Assembly: GCA_028689055.1 (NCBI GenBank)
Contig: JAQTWZ010000001.1
Coordinates: forward strand, 42,786 to 106,785
DNA: 64,000 nucleotides
DNA from: Sulfurimonas sp.
Lineage (GTDB): Bacteria > Campylobacterota > Campylobacteria > Campylobacterales > Sulfurimonadaceae
Direction of reading: 5' to 3'
In this document: piece by piece, positions 1-9,612 of the stretch
How the letters are laid out: each line of letters begins with the position of its first letter
Numbering within the stretch: the first letter of the stretch is position 1
Notes under the pieces: model-generated
Database searches by the model: none
What the model was told of the DNA's origin: nothing
Seen by the model: the letters and a program-made list of their open reading frames with translations, nothing else
Made by a program: the position numbers and the translations under genes

Positions 1-2075
1 TACATTATGATCCGGGTCTTTGTATCGTGTGTGAGCGTTGTGTGACTGTATGTAAGGATATGATAGGGGATAACTCACTCAAAACTATCGCGCGCGGTTC
101 GGATGCGATAGAAGCAGAGTATAAAGAGAGTATGCCTAAAGATGCCTATGCAATGTGGAATAAACTCAACAAATCCGTCATCGGTCTCACAAACGGAACT
201 GATGTTCTTGATTGTACTTCATGTGGTGAATGTGCCGCTGTTTGTCCTGTGGGCGCGCTTGTCGATACTGACTTTATGTACAAATCAAATGCTTGGGAAC
301 TCAAACAAATCCCTGCGACTTGCGGACACTGTTCTGCGGGATGCCAGATTAGTTATGATGTAAAACATACAAGTATCGAAAACCCTGAAAACAAAATCTA
401 CCGTGTAATGAATGAGTGGAACTATGTATCACTTTGTGGTGCAGGACGTTACGGATTTGATTATGAAAACAGAGTAAGTGCAAAAGAGACGGCTGCGTTT
501 GCAAAAGCAATCGAAGCGTTCAAAAAAGCAGATACGGTTGCGTTTACATCGACTATCACAAATGAAGAAGCGTATTTACTTCAAAAGATGAAAGAGAAGT
601 TCGGATACAAACTTGTAAACAACGAAGCAAAAGCATTCCAAACTTTCCTATCTGATTATAGTGATATTAGCGGTACAAAACTCTATGGAAGCGACCTCAA
701 AGCGGCACATAACGCAAACTTTGTCATCTCTGTAGGCGCAGCACTGAAGTCTGATAATCCAAACGCAAGATATGCGCTCAATAACTCAATGACGGTTAAC
801 AAAGGTGCTGGACTTTATTTCCACCCTGTTAGTGATCCAATCATAGAAGGACTTGGAAAGAGTATCATGAGCGTTAAACACGCTCCGCTTCAAGAAGAGG
901 CTGTGATGTATCTCATCCTTGATCTTTTTGCTGATAAGTCAAAACTCTCTAGCGAACTTGTGGCATATCTTGCATCTTTTCACTCAAAGAAAACGATTAC
1001 GGTTACTGAAACAGTCAAAGAAAAAGTAGTCGAAATCATCAAAGAGATGAAAAAAAATGAAGAGAGTGGCGAAGAGGAAGAAGTAGAAGTTGAAAAATCT
1101 ACTATGGTAAACAAAGAGGTTTCCAAAGAGGTAGAGGTGGATGAAAATGCACTTCTTGCTTTGGTAAACGCAGACAAAAGCTTTGTAGAAGAACTGGATA
1201 AAAACCTCAAGAAAAAAGACGCTTTCTCACTTATCGTAGGTCCGGACTTTTATACACATCCAAACGCGAAAAATTTAGCGCGTTTAGTGGCACTTGTCGA
1301 GAAGTACAGCGACTTTGAAGTGGTGATGATTCCACCGCTTACAAACTCTTTGGGTGTAGCACTTATCTGTGAGTTAGACGATACAAAAGGAAACTTTACT
1401 ATCGGATATAACACGAAGGGCGACTTTACTCTCTCTGCACTTGGTGATGGAGATCTTGATATGCCGGCTATAAACCAGCAAGAAGGAACACTGACAAGTA
1501 TCAATAAACGTGTCAATCCTACAAACGCAGCGCTTGAATACAAAGGTTATGAACTCAATGATATCGCCAATGCTCTTGGACTCAAAGCAGACAATGTGAT
1601 TGACTATACTGCAAAACTTCCAGTTGCAGCAGGCTTCAAAACAGAGGAGTTTGATGCACTTCCAAACCGCTATGAAAATGACGGGACTGAGGTGAGAGGT
1701 TACATTTTAGAGAATATTACTCTTAAAGTAAGTGACGATGAAACTGTACAAATGTACAATAATGCTAAACTAGAGGGAACAATTGTTTATATTGCAAATC
1801 CTGTAAGACAGTTTACTGCGTTTACGAACAAAACTACCGCACTCTCACAGGTGGGTGGTGTTTACATGAGCGAAGAGTTCCTCAGTAAAAGTGACCTTAA
1901 TGAAGGAGACAGTGTGCGTATCAAAAGCAGCACCGGTGAATTAGTAGTAAAAATCATCAGTGATAATAAAATCGCAGGCGATATAGCACTTCTCCCGACC
2001 TATGATTCTAAAATAAATCCAGAGGTTATAACGAGCGGATACCGCTTTGCCGTAGCTTCGATTGAAAAGGTGTAA
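1..2075 (+). CDS. nuoG: NADH-quinone oxidoreductase subunit G, 5'-truncated by window edge
   Basis: Iron-sulfur subunit of the peripheral arm of respiratory complex I. The frame is open to the left edge (first full codon at base 3, reading HYDPGLCIVCERC), so the true start is outside. Visible are CIVCERCVTVCK, a second ferredoxin-like set CTSCGECAAVCPVGAL, then the molybdopterin-oxidoreductase-type 4Fe-4S site CGHCSAGC with its fourth Cys in LCGAGRYGF. The rest matches the degenerate molybdopterin-binding fold of NuoG. Around nt 985-1150 there is a very charged Glu/Lys/Val-rich insert that looks low-complexity. The stop is 3 bases before nuoH, so the gene is operonic. A Met or Val inside the cluster motif at base 27 is not a credible start. 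Confidence 0.95.
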   Translation, partial: HYDPGLCIVCERCVTVCKDMIGDNSLKTIARGSDAIEAEYKESMPKDAYAMWNKLNKSVIGLTNGTDVLDCTSCGECAAVCPVGALVDTDFMYKSNAWELKQIPATCGHCSAGCQISYDVKHTSIENPENKIYRVMNEWNYVSLCGAGRYGFDYENRVSAKETAAFAKAIEAFKKADTVAFTSTITNEEAYLLQKMKEKFGYKLVNNEAKAFQTFLSDYSDISGTKLYGSDLKAAHNANFVISVGAALKSDNPNARYALNNSMTVNKGAGLYFHPVSDPIIEGLGKSIMSVKHAPLQEEAVMYLILDLFADKSKLSSELVAYLASFHSKKTITVTETVKEKVVEIIKEMKKNEESGEEEEVEVEKSTMVNKEVSKEVEVDENALLALVNADKSFVEELDKNLKKKDAFSLIVGPDFYTHPNAKNLARLVALVEKYSDFEVVMIPPLTNSLGVALICELDDTKGNFTIGYNTKGDFTLSALGDGDLDMPAINQQEGTLTSINKRVNPTNAALEYKGYELNDIANALGLKADNVIDYTAKLPVAAGFKTEEFDALPNRYENDGTEVRGYILENITLKVSDDETVQMYNNAKLEGTIVYIANPVRQFTAFTNKTTALSQVGGVYMSEEFLSKSDLNEGDSVRIKSSTGELVVKIISDNKIAGDIALLPTYDSKINPEVITSGYRFAVASIEKV

Positions 2076-2078
2076 TAT

Positions 2079-3068
2079 ATGGATACAGCATATCTAATAG
2101 AGACGATTATCAAAGTCGTTGTAGTTTTACTCATATTTTCTGCATTAGCGGGTATAGGGACTTATTTCGAAAGAAAAATCCTTGCGTTTATGCAGCGTCG
2201 TTTGGGGCCGATGAATGTTGGACCTTATGGTTTACTGCAAGTTGCAGCCGATGGTATCAAACTCTTTACAAAAGAGGATATCATCCCTACAAATGTAGTA
2301 GGACGCATCTTTAAAATAGCTCCGGTTATCACCGCAGCGACTGCGTTTATGGCAGCTGCAGCGATACCGTTTTTACCTCAGTTTGAGCTTTTTGGATATA
2401 CGGTGCACCCGATCATCGCTGATGTAAACATCGGTATCTTGTACATCCTAGGTATCATGGGTGTAGGACTTTACGGACCGCTTCTTGGCGGTATGGCTTC
2501 GGCAAATAAGTTTTCACTGCTTTCTGCTGCGCGTAGTGCGGCTGTATTTATATCATACGAGGTAGTGACGGGTCTTTCTATCCTTGCTCCGATTATGATG
2601 GTTGGTTCTCTTTCACTCATAGATTTCAATGAGTACCAATCAGGCGGGTTCGGTGATTGGATCGTTTGGTCGCAGCCGGTTGCATTTATCCTTTTTTGGA
2701 TAGCTGCGTTTGCTGAAACTGGGCGTACTCCATTTCACTTGGTTGCAAACGATCATGAGATTATTGATGGTTTTGGTACGGAGTATTCTGGTATGAGATG
2801 GGGTCTTTTCTTCATCGGTGAATATGCAAATATGTTCTTTATCTCTTTTGTAATTCCGCTTCTTTTCTTGGGTGGTTATGGAGATGGAAGTTTCTTAGGC
2901 GCACTTGGCTTACTTGCGAAGATGTCATTTTTCTTCTTCTTTTTCTTATGGACAAGAGCTGCTTGGCCAGATGTAAGACCTGACCAACTCATGTGGTTAT
3001 GTTGGAAAGTGCTTATGCCGATAGCTGTGATTAACATCGTTATTACTGGCTTTGTGATGATGTTTTAA
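2079..3068 (+). CDS. nuoH: NADH-quinone oxidoreductase subunit H
   Basis: Membrane subunit of complex I at the junction with the peripheral arm, forming much of the quinone-access chamber. The 329-residue length is normal. Family signatures include ERKILAFMQRRLGPMNVGP near residues 30-48, the FAETGRTPFHL segment and the acidic NDHEIIDGFGTEYSGM loop. About eight hydrophobic helices are visible. It lies 3 bases after nuoG and 10 before nuoI, within one transcription unit. Confidence 0.97.
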   Translation: MDTAYLIETIIKVVVVLLIFSALAGIGTYFERKILAFMQRRLGPMNVGPYGLLQVAADGIKLFTKEDIIPTNVVGRIFKIAPVITAATAFMAAAAIPFLPQFELFGYTVHPIIADVNIGILYILGIMGVGLYGPLLGGMASANKFSLLSAARSAAVFISYEVVTGLSILAPIMMVGSLSLIDFNEYQSGGFGDWIVWSQPVAFILFWIAAFAETGRTPFHLVANDHEIIDGFGTEYSGMRWGLFFIGEYANMFFISFVIPLLFLGGYGDGSFLGALGLLAKMSFFFFFFLWTRAAWPDVRPDQLMWLCWKVLMPIAVINIVITGFVMMF

Positions 3069-3078
3069 GGGGATATGA

Positions 3079-3699
3079 ATGAAAAATACTGAAGTGTTTA
3101 ATAACAGAAATGTTAGTGAAAATGGTTACTATTTAGTTGACATTGCAGATTATCCTACGGATGGCTGGGGTAAATTTAAGCGTGTTGTCAAAAGAACTTT
3201 CAGAGGCGAACTTTTTGTCGGTCTTTGGGTCGTTCTTCGTGAGATGATCAAGTTTGATATCCATACGATCCAGTATCCGCAGGAAAAAATGCCTATAGGT
3301 CCAAGATACCGTGCGGTGCATGAGATGAAAAGACTTTGGGAATCAGATGCTGAGAGATGTATCGGATGTGGACTTTGTGAGAAAATCTGTATCTCTAACT
3401 GCATCAAGATGGATACACGTATCGATGAGCACTCTCGTAAAGAAGTAAGCGAATATACTATAAATCTTGGACGCTGTATCTTCTGCGGCTACTGTGCTGA
3501 AGTTTGTCCGGAACTTGCTATTACTCACGGTGGTGAGTATGAACAGGCATCTGAGCAAAGAGAACATTTTGTGGATTATAGCTATATGCTTACTCCGCTT
3601 GACAAGATGAAAGCCGGAACACAAGTTGAGTTTGAAGGTTTTGGTTCGATTACACCACATGAAGATGAGCGCGTCAAAAAAACGCCTCTCGCATATTAA
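3079..3699 (+). CDS. nuoI: NADH-quinone oxidoreductase subunit I (2x 4Fe-4S)
   Basis: Ferredoxin-like complex I subunit that passes electrons through two 4Fe-4S clusters (N6a/N6b) toward the quinone. Two motifs are seen: CIGCGLCEKIC with a later C in ISNC, and CIFCGYCAEVCPELAI. The first lacks the usual Pro after its fourth Cys. Length 206. It keeps the N-terminal amphipathic region and an acidic C-terminal tail. The ribosome site GGGGATATGA precedes ATG 3079. Confidence 0.96.
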   Translation: MKNTEVFNNRNVSENGYYLVDIADYPTDGWGKFKRVVKRTFRGELFVGLWVVLREMIKFDIHTIQYPQEKMPIGPRYRAVHEMKRLWESDAERCIGCGLCEKICISNCIKMDTRIDEHSRKEVSEYTINLGRCIFCGYCAEVCPELAITHGGEYEQASEQREHFVDYSYMLTPLDKMKAGTQVEFEGFGSITPHEDERVKKTPLAY

Positions 3700-3710
3700 G
3701 GAGATAAGAT

Positions 3711-4283
3711 ATGTTTGAAGCTGTAGCTTTTTATCTGTTTGCGTTTTTAACAATCGCGATGTTTTTTATAGCCGTGACGACCTCACAAGCTCTATATGCA
3801 TTGACGGCGTTAGCGGCAGGGATGATTTTTATATCGGCATTTTTCTTTATTCTTGGTGCTGACTTTTTAGGTGCGGTGCAAATCGTTGTGTATTCGGGAG
3901 CTGTTATGGCGCTTTATGCTTTTGGTATGATGTTTTTTGATACGACAAGAGATGTAAAAGAGAAGAACGGAAACAAATATATTGTTATCGGCTTATCTGT
4001 AATCAGCGCAATATTGGTCGTAGCTATCTTTTCTGCACCGATTGTTTCTGAAAATATTACAGCGCTTTATCCTATGGTAGAGGGTGCCGGAAATACACAA
4101 GAAGTTGGGTTAGTTCTTTTTACGAAGTATCTTGTTCCATTTGAAGTTGCGGCGGTTATGTTGCTTGTAGCGATGATTGCCGGAATTGTTTTGGCTGGAA
4201 AAGATATGGATTTATCACTGACACTCTTGGATGACAAAGAGATAGAAGAGATTAAAAACAAAAAAATGAAAAAGGTGCTTTAA
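3711..4283 (+). CDS. nuoJ: NADH-quinone oxidoreductase subunit J
   Basis: Membrane subunit of complex I in the proton-pumping arm. The 190 residues hold five hydrophobic helices, and the third carries the conserved VVYSGAVMALYAFGMM segment with the pi-bulge typical of NuoJ/ND6. It is preceded by AAGGAGATAAGAT and its stop TAA overlaps the nuoK ATG by one base (TAATG), which implies translational coupling. Confidence 0.95.
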   Translation: MFEAVAFYLFAFLTIAMFFIAVTTSQALYALTALAAGMIFISAFFFILGADFLGAVQIVVYSGAVMALYAFGMMFFDTTRDVKEKNGNKYIVIGLSVISAILVVAIFSAPIVSENITALYPMVEGAGNTQEVGLVLFTKYLVPFEVAAVMLLVAMIAGIVLAGKDMDLSLTLLDDKEIEEIKNKKMKKVL

Positions 4284-4591
4284 TGATGGAAATTGGCTTA
4301 AATCACTACCTTATCCTTTCAACTATTCTTTTTGCAATAGGTTTGATAGGTGTAATGCGTAGAAAAAACCTTCTTTTACTGTTTTTCGCAACGGAGATTT
4401 TACTCAACTCTGTAAATATCGCTTTTGCTGCGATTTCACACTTTTACGGTGACTTAACTGGTCAGATGTTTGCGTTTTTCGTCATCGCAATCGCTGCTTC
4501 AGAAGTAGCTGTAGGTCTTGGATTGTTAATTGTATGGCACAAACGCCATGGAACTATCGACCTCGATACAATGTCAACAATGAGAGGATAG
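4283..4591 (+). CDS. nuoK: NADH-quinone oxidoreductase subunit K
   Basis: Small antiporter-like (MrpC-type) membrane subunit of complex I. It has 102 residues and three transmembrane helices with the two conserved membrane glutamates, in FFATEILLNSVN and AASEVAVGLG. Two ATGs lie in tandem (4283 and 4286) and either could be used. The first overlaps the nuoJ stop. Confidence 0.95.
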   Translation: MMEIGLNHYLILSTILFAIGLIGVMRRKNLLLLFFATEILLNSVNIAFAAISHFYGDLTGQMFAFFVIAIAASEVAVGLGLLIVWHKRHGTIDLDTMSTMRG

Positions 4592-4595
4592 AGAT

Positions 4596-6518
4596 ATGGA
4601 ATTATATTTATATCTAGCACTATTTGCACCGCTAGCAGGTTCACTTTTTGCAGCACTTTTTGGTGCATCACCTAAAACAATAGTAGCGGGTCTAGTACCG
4701 AGCATACTTCTTTTTGTCTCTTTTGTGAGCAGCACGATTCTTTTGGTGCATATCCTTAGCGGCGGAGCAGTTGTTCATGTTGAAATGATGACGTGGATGG
4801 CTACGGGAGATCTTTATATACCATTTGGTTTTGTAGTAGATCAGGTTTCTGTGACGATGATGATGGTTGTAACTGTGGTCTCTACTGTAGTACACTTCTA
4901 TTCTGTCGGGTATATGGATCATGACAAAGGGTTCAATAGATTTTTCTCTTACCTTTCAGCTTTCGTTTTCTCGATGATGGTTCTTGTCATGAGCGACAAC
5001 TTCGCAGGTCTTTTCATAGGTTGGGAAGGTGTTGGTCTTTGTTCTTGGTTGCTTATCGGTTTTTGGTATCACAAAGAGAGTGCTACTTGGGCTGCAAACG
5101 AAGCGTTTATTATGAACCGTATTGCAGACCTTGGAATGCTTATCGGTATCTTTTTGGTTTACTGGAATACAGGTACACTCCAATATGAACAAGCGTTCGC
5201 TGCTATGCCTGCACTTGAAGCAGACATTCTTACACTCATGGGCATCTTTCTCTTTATCGGTGCTATGGGTAAATCAGCGCAGTTTCCACTCCATACATGG
5301 CTTGCAGATGCGATGGAAGGTCCAACTCCTGTTTCTGCACTTATTCATGCTGCGACGATGGTAACAGCAGGTGTTTATCTTGTTGTTCGTGCAAATCCTC
5401 TCTACGATTTGATTCCTCATGTAGGGATTTTTATCGCAAGTCTCGGTGCTTTTGTTGCTCTTTTCGCTGCTTCTATGGCACTTGTAAACCGTGATATGAA
5501 ACGTATCATCGCCTACTCAACACTTTCTCAGCTTGGATATATGTTTGTGGCTGCGGGTCTTGGTGCTTACTGGGTCGCACTTTTCCATCTTATGGCACAT
5601 GCTTTTTTCAAAGCACTTCTCTTCTTGGGCGCTGGAAATGTTATGCACGCGATGCATGACGAGCTTGATCCATTTAAGATGGGTGGACTCAAAAAAGCGA
5701 TGAAGTGGACATTTATCATGATGACTGTGGCTTCCGTGGCACTTGCGGGTATTTATCCTCTAGCAGGTTTCTTCTCAAAAGATTTGATTCTTGAAGTCGC
5801 TATGATAGAACATCACTATATCATCTACTCTGTGCTGCTTTTTACAGCGGGTCTGACTGCGTTTTATTCATTTAGACTTGTAGCGCTTATTTTCCATGGT
5901 GAAGAGAGATACAAACTCTTTGGTGTACATCCACATGAAGCATATAAGTTTATGCTTATCGCGATGTCTCCACTGCTTATCTTAGCTGTAATCGCAGGTT
6001 CGTTCAAAATGACTTATTTTGAGATGGTGACAGCAGTACTGCCAGCGACTGAGTATCATGTTCATAGTGCTCTTGCGTACTGGATTATGACGATAGGAAC
6101 ACAACTTTTTGTTATCGCAGCTATTGCGTTTGCATACAAAAAATATGCACGCAGCGGCATCACTGTTCCAGATGGCACATCAAAAATGGAAAATAGACTT
6201 TGCTATAAAATACTCAGTAATCAGTATTACATTCCATATGTGTATGAAGAATATTTGGTAAAACCATACAGAGAACTCTCTACAGTTTTCTGGAAACAGA
6301 TAGATATGAAAGTGGTCGATGCTACAGTTGATGGTATCGCAGGTATTATCTATGGTACTGGTGAGAAAACAAGAGATATGCAAAGTGGTAATCTTTCTAC
6401 TATGCTTAAATGGATGGTAGCCGGAACGGTCGGCTTGCTATCGTTAGCTGTGGTTTTTGGACTTGCAGTAAGATACTCTGTTGAAATCAAAGCGATTTTA
6501 TCAGGTTTAGGAGTTTAG
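4596..6518 (+). CDS. nuoL: NADH-quinone oxidoreductase subunit L
   Basis: Distal antiporter-like proton-pumping subunit of complex I. The 640 residues show the Mrp/NuoL signatures FIGWEGVGLCSWLLIGFW, the TWLADAMEGPTPVSALIHAATMV region with its pumping Lys/His residues, and the KRIIAYSTLSQLGYM helix. The C-terminal extension, which carries the long lateral helix in NuoL, is present (residues ~530-640). The gap to nuoK is 4 bases and to nuoM 3. Confidence 0.97.
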   Translation: MELYLYLALFAPLAGSLFAALFGASPKTIVAGLVPSILLFVSFVSSTILLVHILSGGAVVHVEMMTWMATGDLYIPFGFVVDQVSVTMMMVVTVVSTVVHFYSVGYMDHDKGFNRFFSYLSAFVFSMMVLVMSDNFAGLFIGWEGVGLCSWLLIGFWYHKESATWAANEAFIMNRIADLGMLIGIFLVYWNTGTLQYEQAFAAMPALEADILTLMGIFLFIGAMGKSAQFPLHTWLADAMEGPTPVSALIHAATMVTAGVYLVVRANPLYDLIPHVGIFIASLGAFVALFAASMALVNRDMKRIIAYSTLSQLGYMFVAAGLGAYWVALFHLMAHAFFKALLFLGAGNVMHAMHDELDPFKMGGLKKAMKWTFIMMTVASVALAGIYPLAGFFSKDLILEVAMIEHHYIIYSVLLFTAGLTAFYSFRLVALIFHGEERYKLFGVHPHEAYKFMLIAMSPLLILAVIAGSFKMTYFEMVTAVLPATEYHVHSALAYWIMTIGTQLFVIAAIAFAYKKYARSGITVPDGTSKMENRLCYKILSNQYYIPYVYEEYLVKPYRELSTVFWKQIDMKVVDATVDGIAGIIYGTGEKTRDMQSGNLSTMLKWMVAGTVGLLSLAVVFGLAVRYSVEIKAILSGLGV

Positions 6519-6521
6519 TAT

Positions 6522-8075
6522 ATGTTAGATCATATTTTATCGATTTTAATTTTCTTTCCTGCGATAGCGGGAGTTTTTGGATTTATGATTCAAAAAGATA
6601 GTGTACGTGCGTACGGGGTTGCTGTAGCAACTGTGGAGTTTGCACTCTCTTTATGGTTGTGGTTTGCGTTTGATGCAAATGTTTCTGGTATGCAGTTTAT
6701 GGAACAGTTGCCTCTTGTGCCTGCTTTTGGTATAAACTATACTTTGGGTGTAGATGGGATATCTCTCTTTATAATTATCCTCGCTGCGTTTTTTACGATG
6801 ATAGGTATCGCTTCACTTACTGAGACAAAAGATGTCAAAAATATGATTATCTCTTTGTTGTTTTTACAGATGACAATGGTAGGTGTTTTTGCGGCTCTTG
6901 ATGCGATAGTATTTTATATCTTCTGGGAACTTTCTCTTGTGCCGATGCTTTATATCATCGGTGCATGGGGTGGTCCACTTCGTATTTATGCTTCTGTGAA
7001 ATTTTTCCTTTATACATTTGCAGGCTCTCTCGTGATGCTTGTCGGTATGCTTTTTATGGCATATTTTTATTACCAAGCGACGGGTGTATGGAGTTTTGCG
7101 ATACTTGAATGGTACCGTCTGATATTGCCAGAAAATTTCCAATTATGGTTATTTGCAGCATTTTTTGTAGGTTTTGCTATAAAAGTTCCTATGTTTCCAT
7201 TTCATACTTGGTTACCGTATGCGCACGGACAAGCACCTACAATAGGTTCTGTTATACTTGCAGCAATTTTACTTAAAATGGGTACGTATGCGTTTATCCG
7301 TTTTTCATTACCGATGTTCCCGGATGCTTCAGCATTTTTTATGTTCCCTATAGCAATATTAGCGATTATTATGATTATTTATACTGCGATGGTTGCTTAT
7401 GCACAAGAAGATATTAAACAGGTTGTTGCGTACTCTTCTGTTTCGCATATGGGTGTTATTATCCTTGGTACTTTTGCGCTGAATGTTGAAGGTATCTCAG
7501 GTTCTATCTTTTTGATGATTGCACACGGTGTTGTCTCTGGGGCTCTGTTCTTGCTTGTTGGTGTTATCTATGATAGACGCCATACGAAGATGATGAATCA
7601 GTTTGGTGGTCTCGCTCATGTTATGCCTCGTTATGCGACAATCTTTGGATTGATGTTGATGGCTTCTGTAGGTATGCCTTTGACGATTAACTTTGTAGGA
7701 GAATTTTTAAGTTTACTTGGATTTTATCAACAGTCACATGTACTTACTATCTTGGCAGGTACAGCGATTATCGTCGGCGCTATTTATATGTTAGCTGCGT
7801 ATAAAAAGATGTTTTTTGGTACGGTTACGATCGAAGAAAATAGAAATCTTCCGGATGTAAATAAAAGAGAACTTTTAGCACTTATACCACTTTCTATTAT
7901 TACTGTTTGGTTAGGTGTTTACCCTAATCCTGTACTTGCACCGATTAACAAAAGTGTAGAGTCGATTGTACAGCTCATGCACGATAAATCTATCACAGAA
8001 GAAGCAAAAAGTAGAATTCCTAACCTTGTTCAAGGAATAGAAATCACTAGAACTTCAAAAGAGGAGGCAAACTAA
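6522..8075 (+). CDS. nuoM: NADH-quinone oxidoreductase subunit M
   Basis: Second antiporter-like pumping subunit of complex I, 517 residues and about 14 helices. Family signatures are FYIFWELSLVPMLYIIGAWGG with the conserved Glu, PFHTWLPYAHGQAPTIGSV and KQVVAYSSVSHMG. Its stop codon shares one base with the nuoN start (AATG at 8075). Confidence 0.97.
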   Translation: MLDHILSILIFFPAIAGVFGFMIQKDSVRAYGVAVATVEFALSLWLWFAFDANVSGMQFMEQLPLVPAFGINYTLGVDGISLFIIILAAFFTMIGIASLTETKDVKNMIISLLFLQMTMVGVFAALDAIVFYIFWELSLVPMLYIIGAWGGPLRIYASVKFFLYTFAGSLVMLVGMLFMAYFYYQATGVWSFAILEWYRLILPENFQLWLFAAFFVGFAIKVPMFPFHTWLPYAHGQAPTIGSVILAAILLKMGTYAFIRFSLPMFPDASAFFMFPIAILAIIMIIYTAMVAYAQEDIKQVVAYSSVSHMGVIILGTFALNVEGISGSIFLMIAHGVVSGALFLLVGVIYDRRHTKMMNQFGGLAHVMPRYATIFGLMLMASVGMPLTINFVGEFLSLLGFYQQSHVLTILAGTAIIVGAIYMLAAYKKMFFGTVTIEENRNLPDVNKRELLALIPLSIITVWLGVYPNPVLAPINKSVESIVQLMHDKSITEEAKSRIPNLVQGIEITRTSKEEAN

Positions 8076-9583
8076 TGTTAGCGCCAGTAAATGTTTCTTT
8101 AGAGTCGTTAAATTTAATGACTCTAGCTCCGATGCTTATTCCAATTATTGGAGCATTAATAATTTTAGTTATTGATATGCTAAAAGGCGGACTTGATAAA
8201 AGTTTGTATGTAGTACTTAGCTTACTTTTCCTTATCATGGACTTCTCTACGATTGTAGATGCATCAAGCATCTTTATGAAAGACGGTACGCTCATGGGAG
8301 TCTTTGATGTGATGCTTATTGATGGACTGGCGATTTTATCACAGTTTATTATTGTAGGTGCATCTATACTCTTTATACCTTTAGCACTTTCACATAAGCG
8401 TTTCCATGAGTTTGCATATCCTGAGTTTTTCGCACTTTTCTTATTTATGATAGGTGGATTCCAGTTTATGGTCGCTACGGATAACCTTATTCTTGTATTT
8501 GTAGGATTGGAGACTTCTTCATTAGCGCTTTATACACTTATAGCGATGCACAACCGTGACAAATCATTTGAAGCGGCTGTCAAGTATTTTACAATGGGCG
8601 CACTTGCGGCAGGTCTGTATAGTTTTGGTGCGATGGTTTTTTATGCGCTTACAGGTTCGGTCGAAATCAGTAAAATAGCAGCAGTTCTTGCGGCAAATGC
8701 TTATGCTGATTTAGCGTATGTGCTTATCGGTGTTGTATTTATGCTCGCTGCGTTTGCATTTAAACTTTCACTTGTGCCTTTTCATACTTGGGCACCGGAT
8801 GTTTATGAAGGTTCAAGTGCAGCGATGGCAGGATATATGTCTATCGTTCCAAAAATAGCTGCGTTTGTTGTGGCTATGAGACTCTTTGAGTTCCTTATCC
8901 ATAGTGGTGTTGTGTGGCTGGAAATAGTACTGTATATCTTTGTTATCGTCACAATGACCGCTGCAAATATCTGGGCACTTGTGCAAACAGATGTGAAACG
9001 TATGCTTGCGTACAGTTCGGTTTCACACGCAGGTTTTGTGATGGCGGCTATATTGATAGGCACGACACAATCAAACTCAGCGCTCTTTTTGTATTGGATT
9101 TTATTTAGTTTTACAAACCTAGGTTCGTTCTCTATGCTTTGGATCTCTCGTCAGAAACATCTTCCGGCATACCAAAGTTCAGACCATAGTTATGATAAAT
9201 TTGCAGGGATGATCAAAACAGCTCCGATAGCTGCTACAATCATGGGACTTTTTATGTTGAGTCTTGCAGGTATTCCACCGTTTGCACTTTTTTGGGGTAA
9301 ACTTTATCTTATCAGCTCGGCTGTCACAAGCGGTTATACTGTTCTAGCTCTGATTATGGCACTTAACTCGGCAATCGCAGGTTATTACTATGTAAAACTT
9401 ATCGTATTTATGTTTATGAAAGAGCCTATAGTCGGGAATGATGGACATATGTATGTTGCAAACGCAACAAAACCGCTTCGTACTATTATAGGGATCGCTG
9501 CTATAGGAACTATTTTTGCTTTCCTTGCGATAAACCCACTATTGGAGTTTGTAACTTCATTTGTTTACAATAGCGGATATTAA
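8075..9583 (+). CDS. nuoN: NADH-quinone oxidoreductase subunit N
   Basis: Third antiporter-like pumping subunit of complex I and last nuo gene of the operon. It has 502 residues. Signatures are LIFVFVGLETSSLALYTL-like text near residue 145 with the conserved Glu, SLVPFHTWAPDVYEGSSAAM and VKRMLAYSSVSHAGFVMA. It is followed after 29 bases by pflA, as in Campylobacter jejuni and Helicobacter pylori. Confidence 0.97.
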   Translation: MLAPVNVSLESLNLMTLAPMLIPIIGALIILVIDMLKGGLDKSLYVVLSLLFLIMDFSTIVDASSIFMKDGTLMGVFDVMLIDGLAILSQFIIVGASILFIPLALSHKRFHEFAYPEFFALFLFMIGGFQFMVATDNLILVFVGLETSSLALYTLIAMHNRDKSFEAAVKYFTMGALAAGLYSFGAMVFYALTGSVEISKIAAVLAANAYADLAYVLIGVVFMLAAFAFKLSLVPFHTWAPDVYEGSSAAMAGYMSIVPKIAAFVVAMRLFEFLIHSGVVWLEIVLYIFVIVTMTAANIWALVQTDVKRMLAYSSVSHAGFVMAAILIGTTQSNSALFLYWILFSFTNLGSFSMLWISRQKHLPAYQSSDHSYDKFAGMIKTAPIAATIMGLFMLSLAGIPPFALFWGKLYLISSAVTSGYTVLALIMALNSAIAGYYYVKLIVFMFMKEPIVGNDGHMYVANATKPLRTIIGIAAIGTIFAFLAINPLLEFVTSFVYNSGY

Positions 9584-9612
9584 TTGATAGACCATCTGTA
9601 GGAGAAGAGAAT

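Noticed and set aside
980..1210. Ser/Thr-rich antisense frame within nuoG
   Set aside because: Mirror image of the charged low-complexity coding insert on the plus strand.
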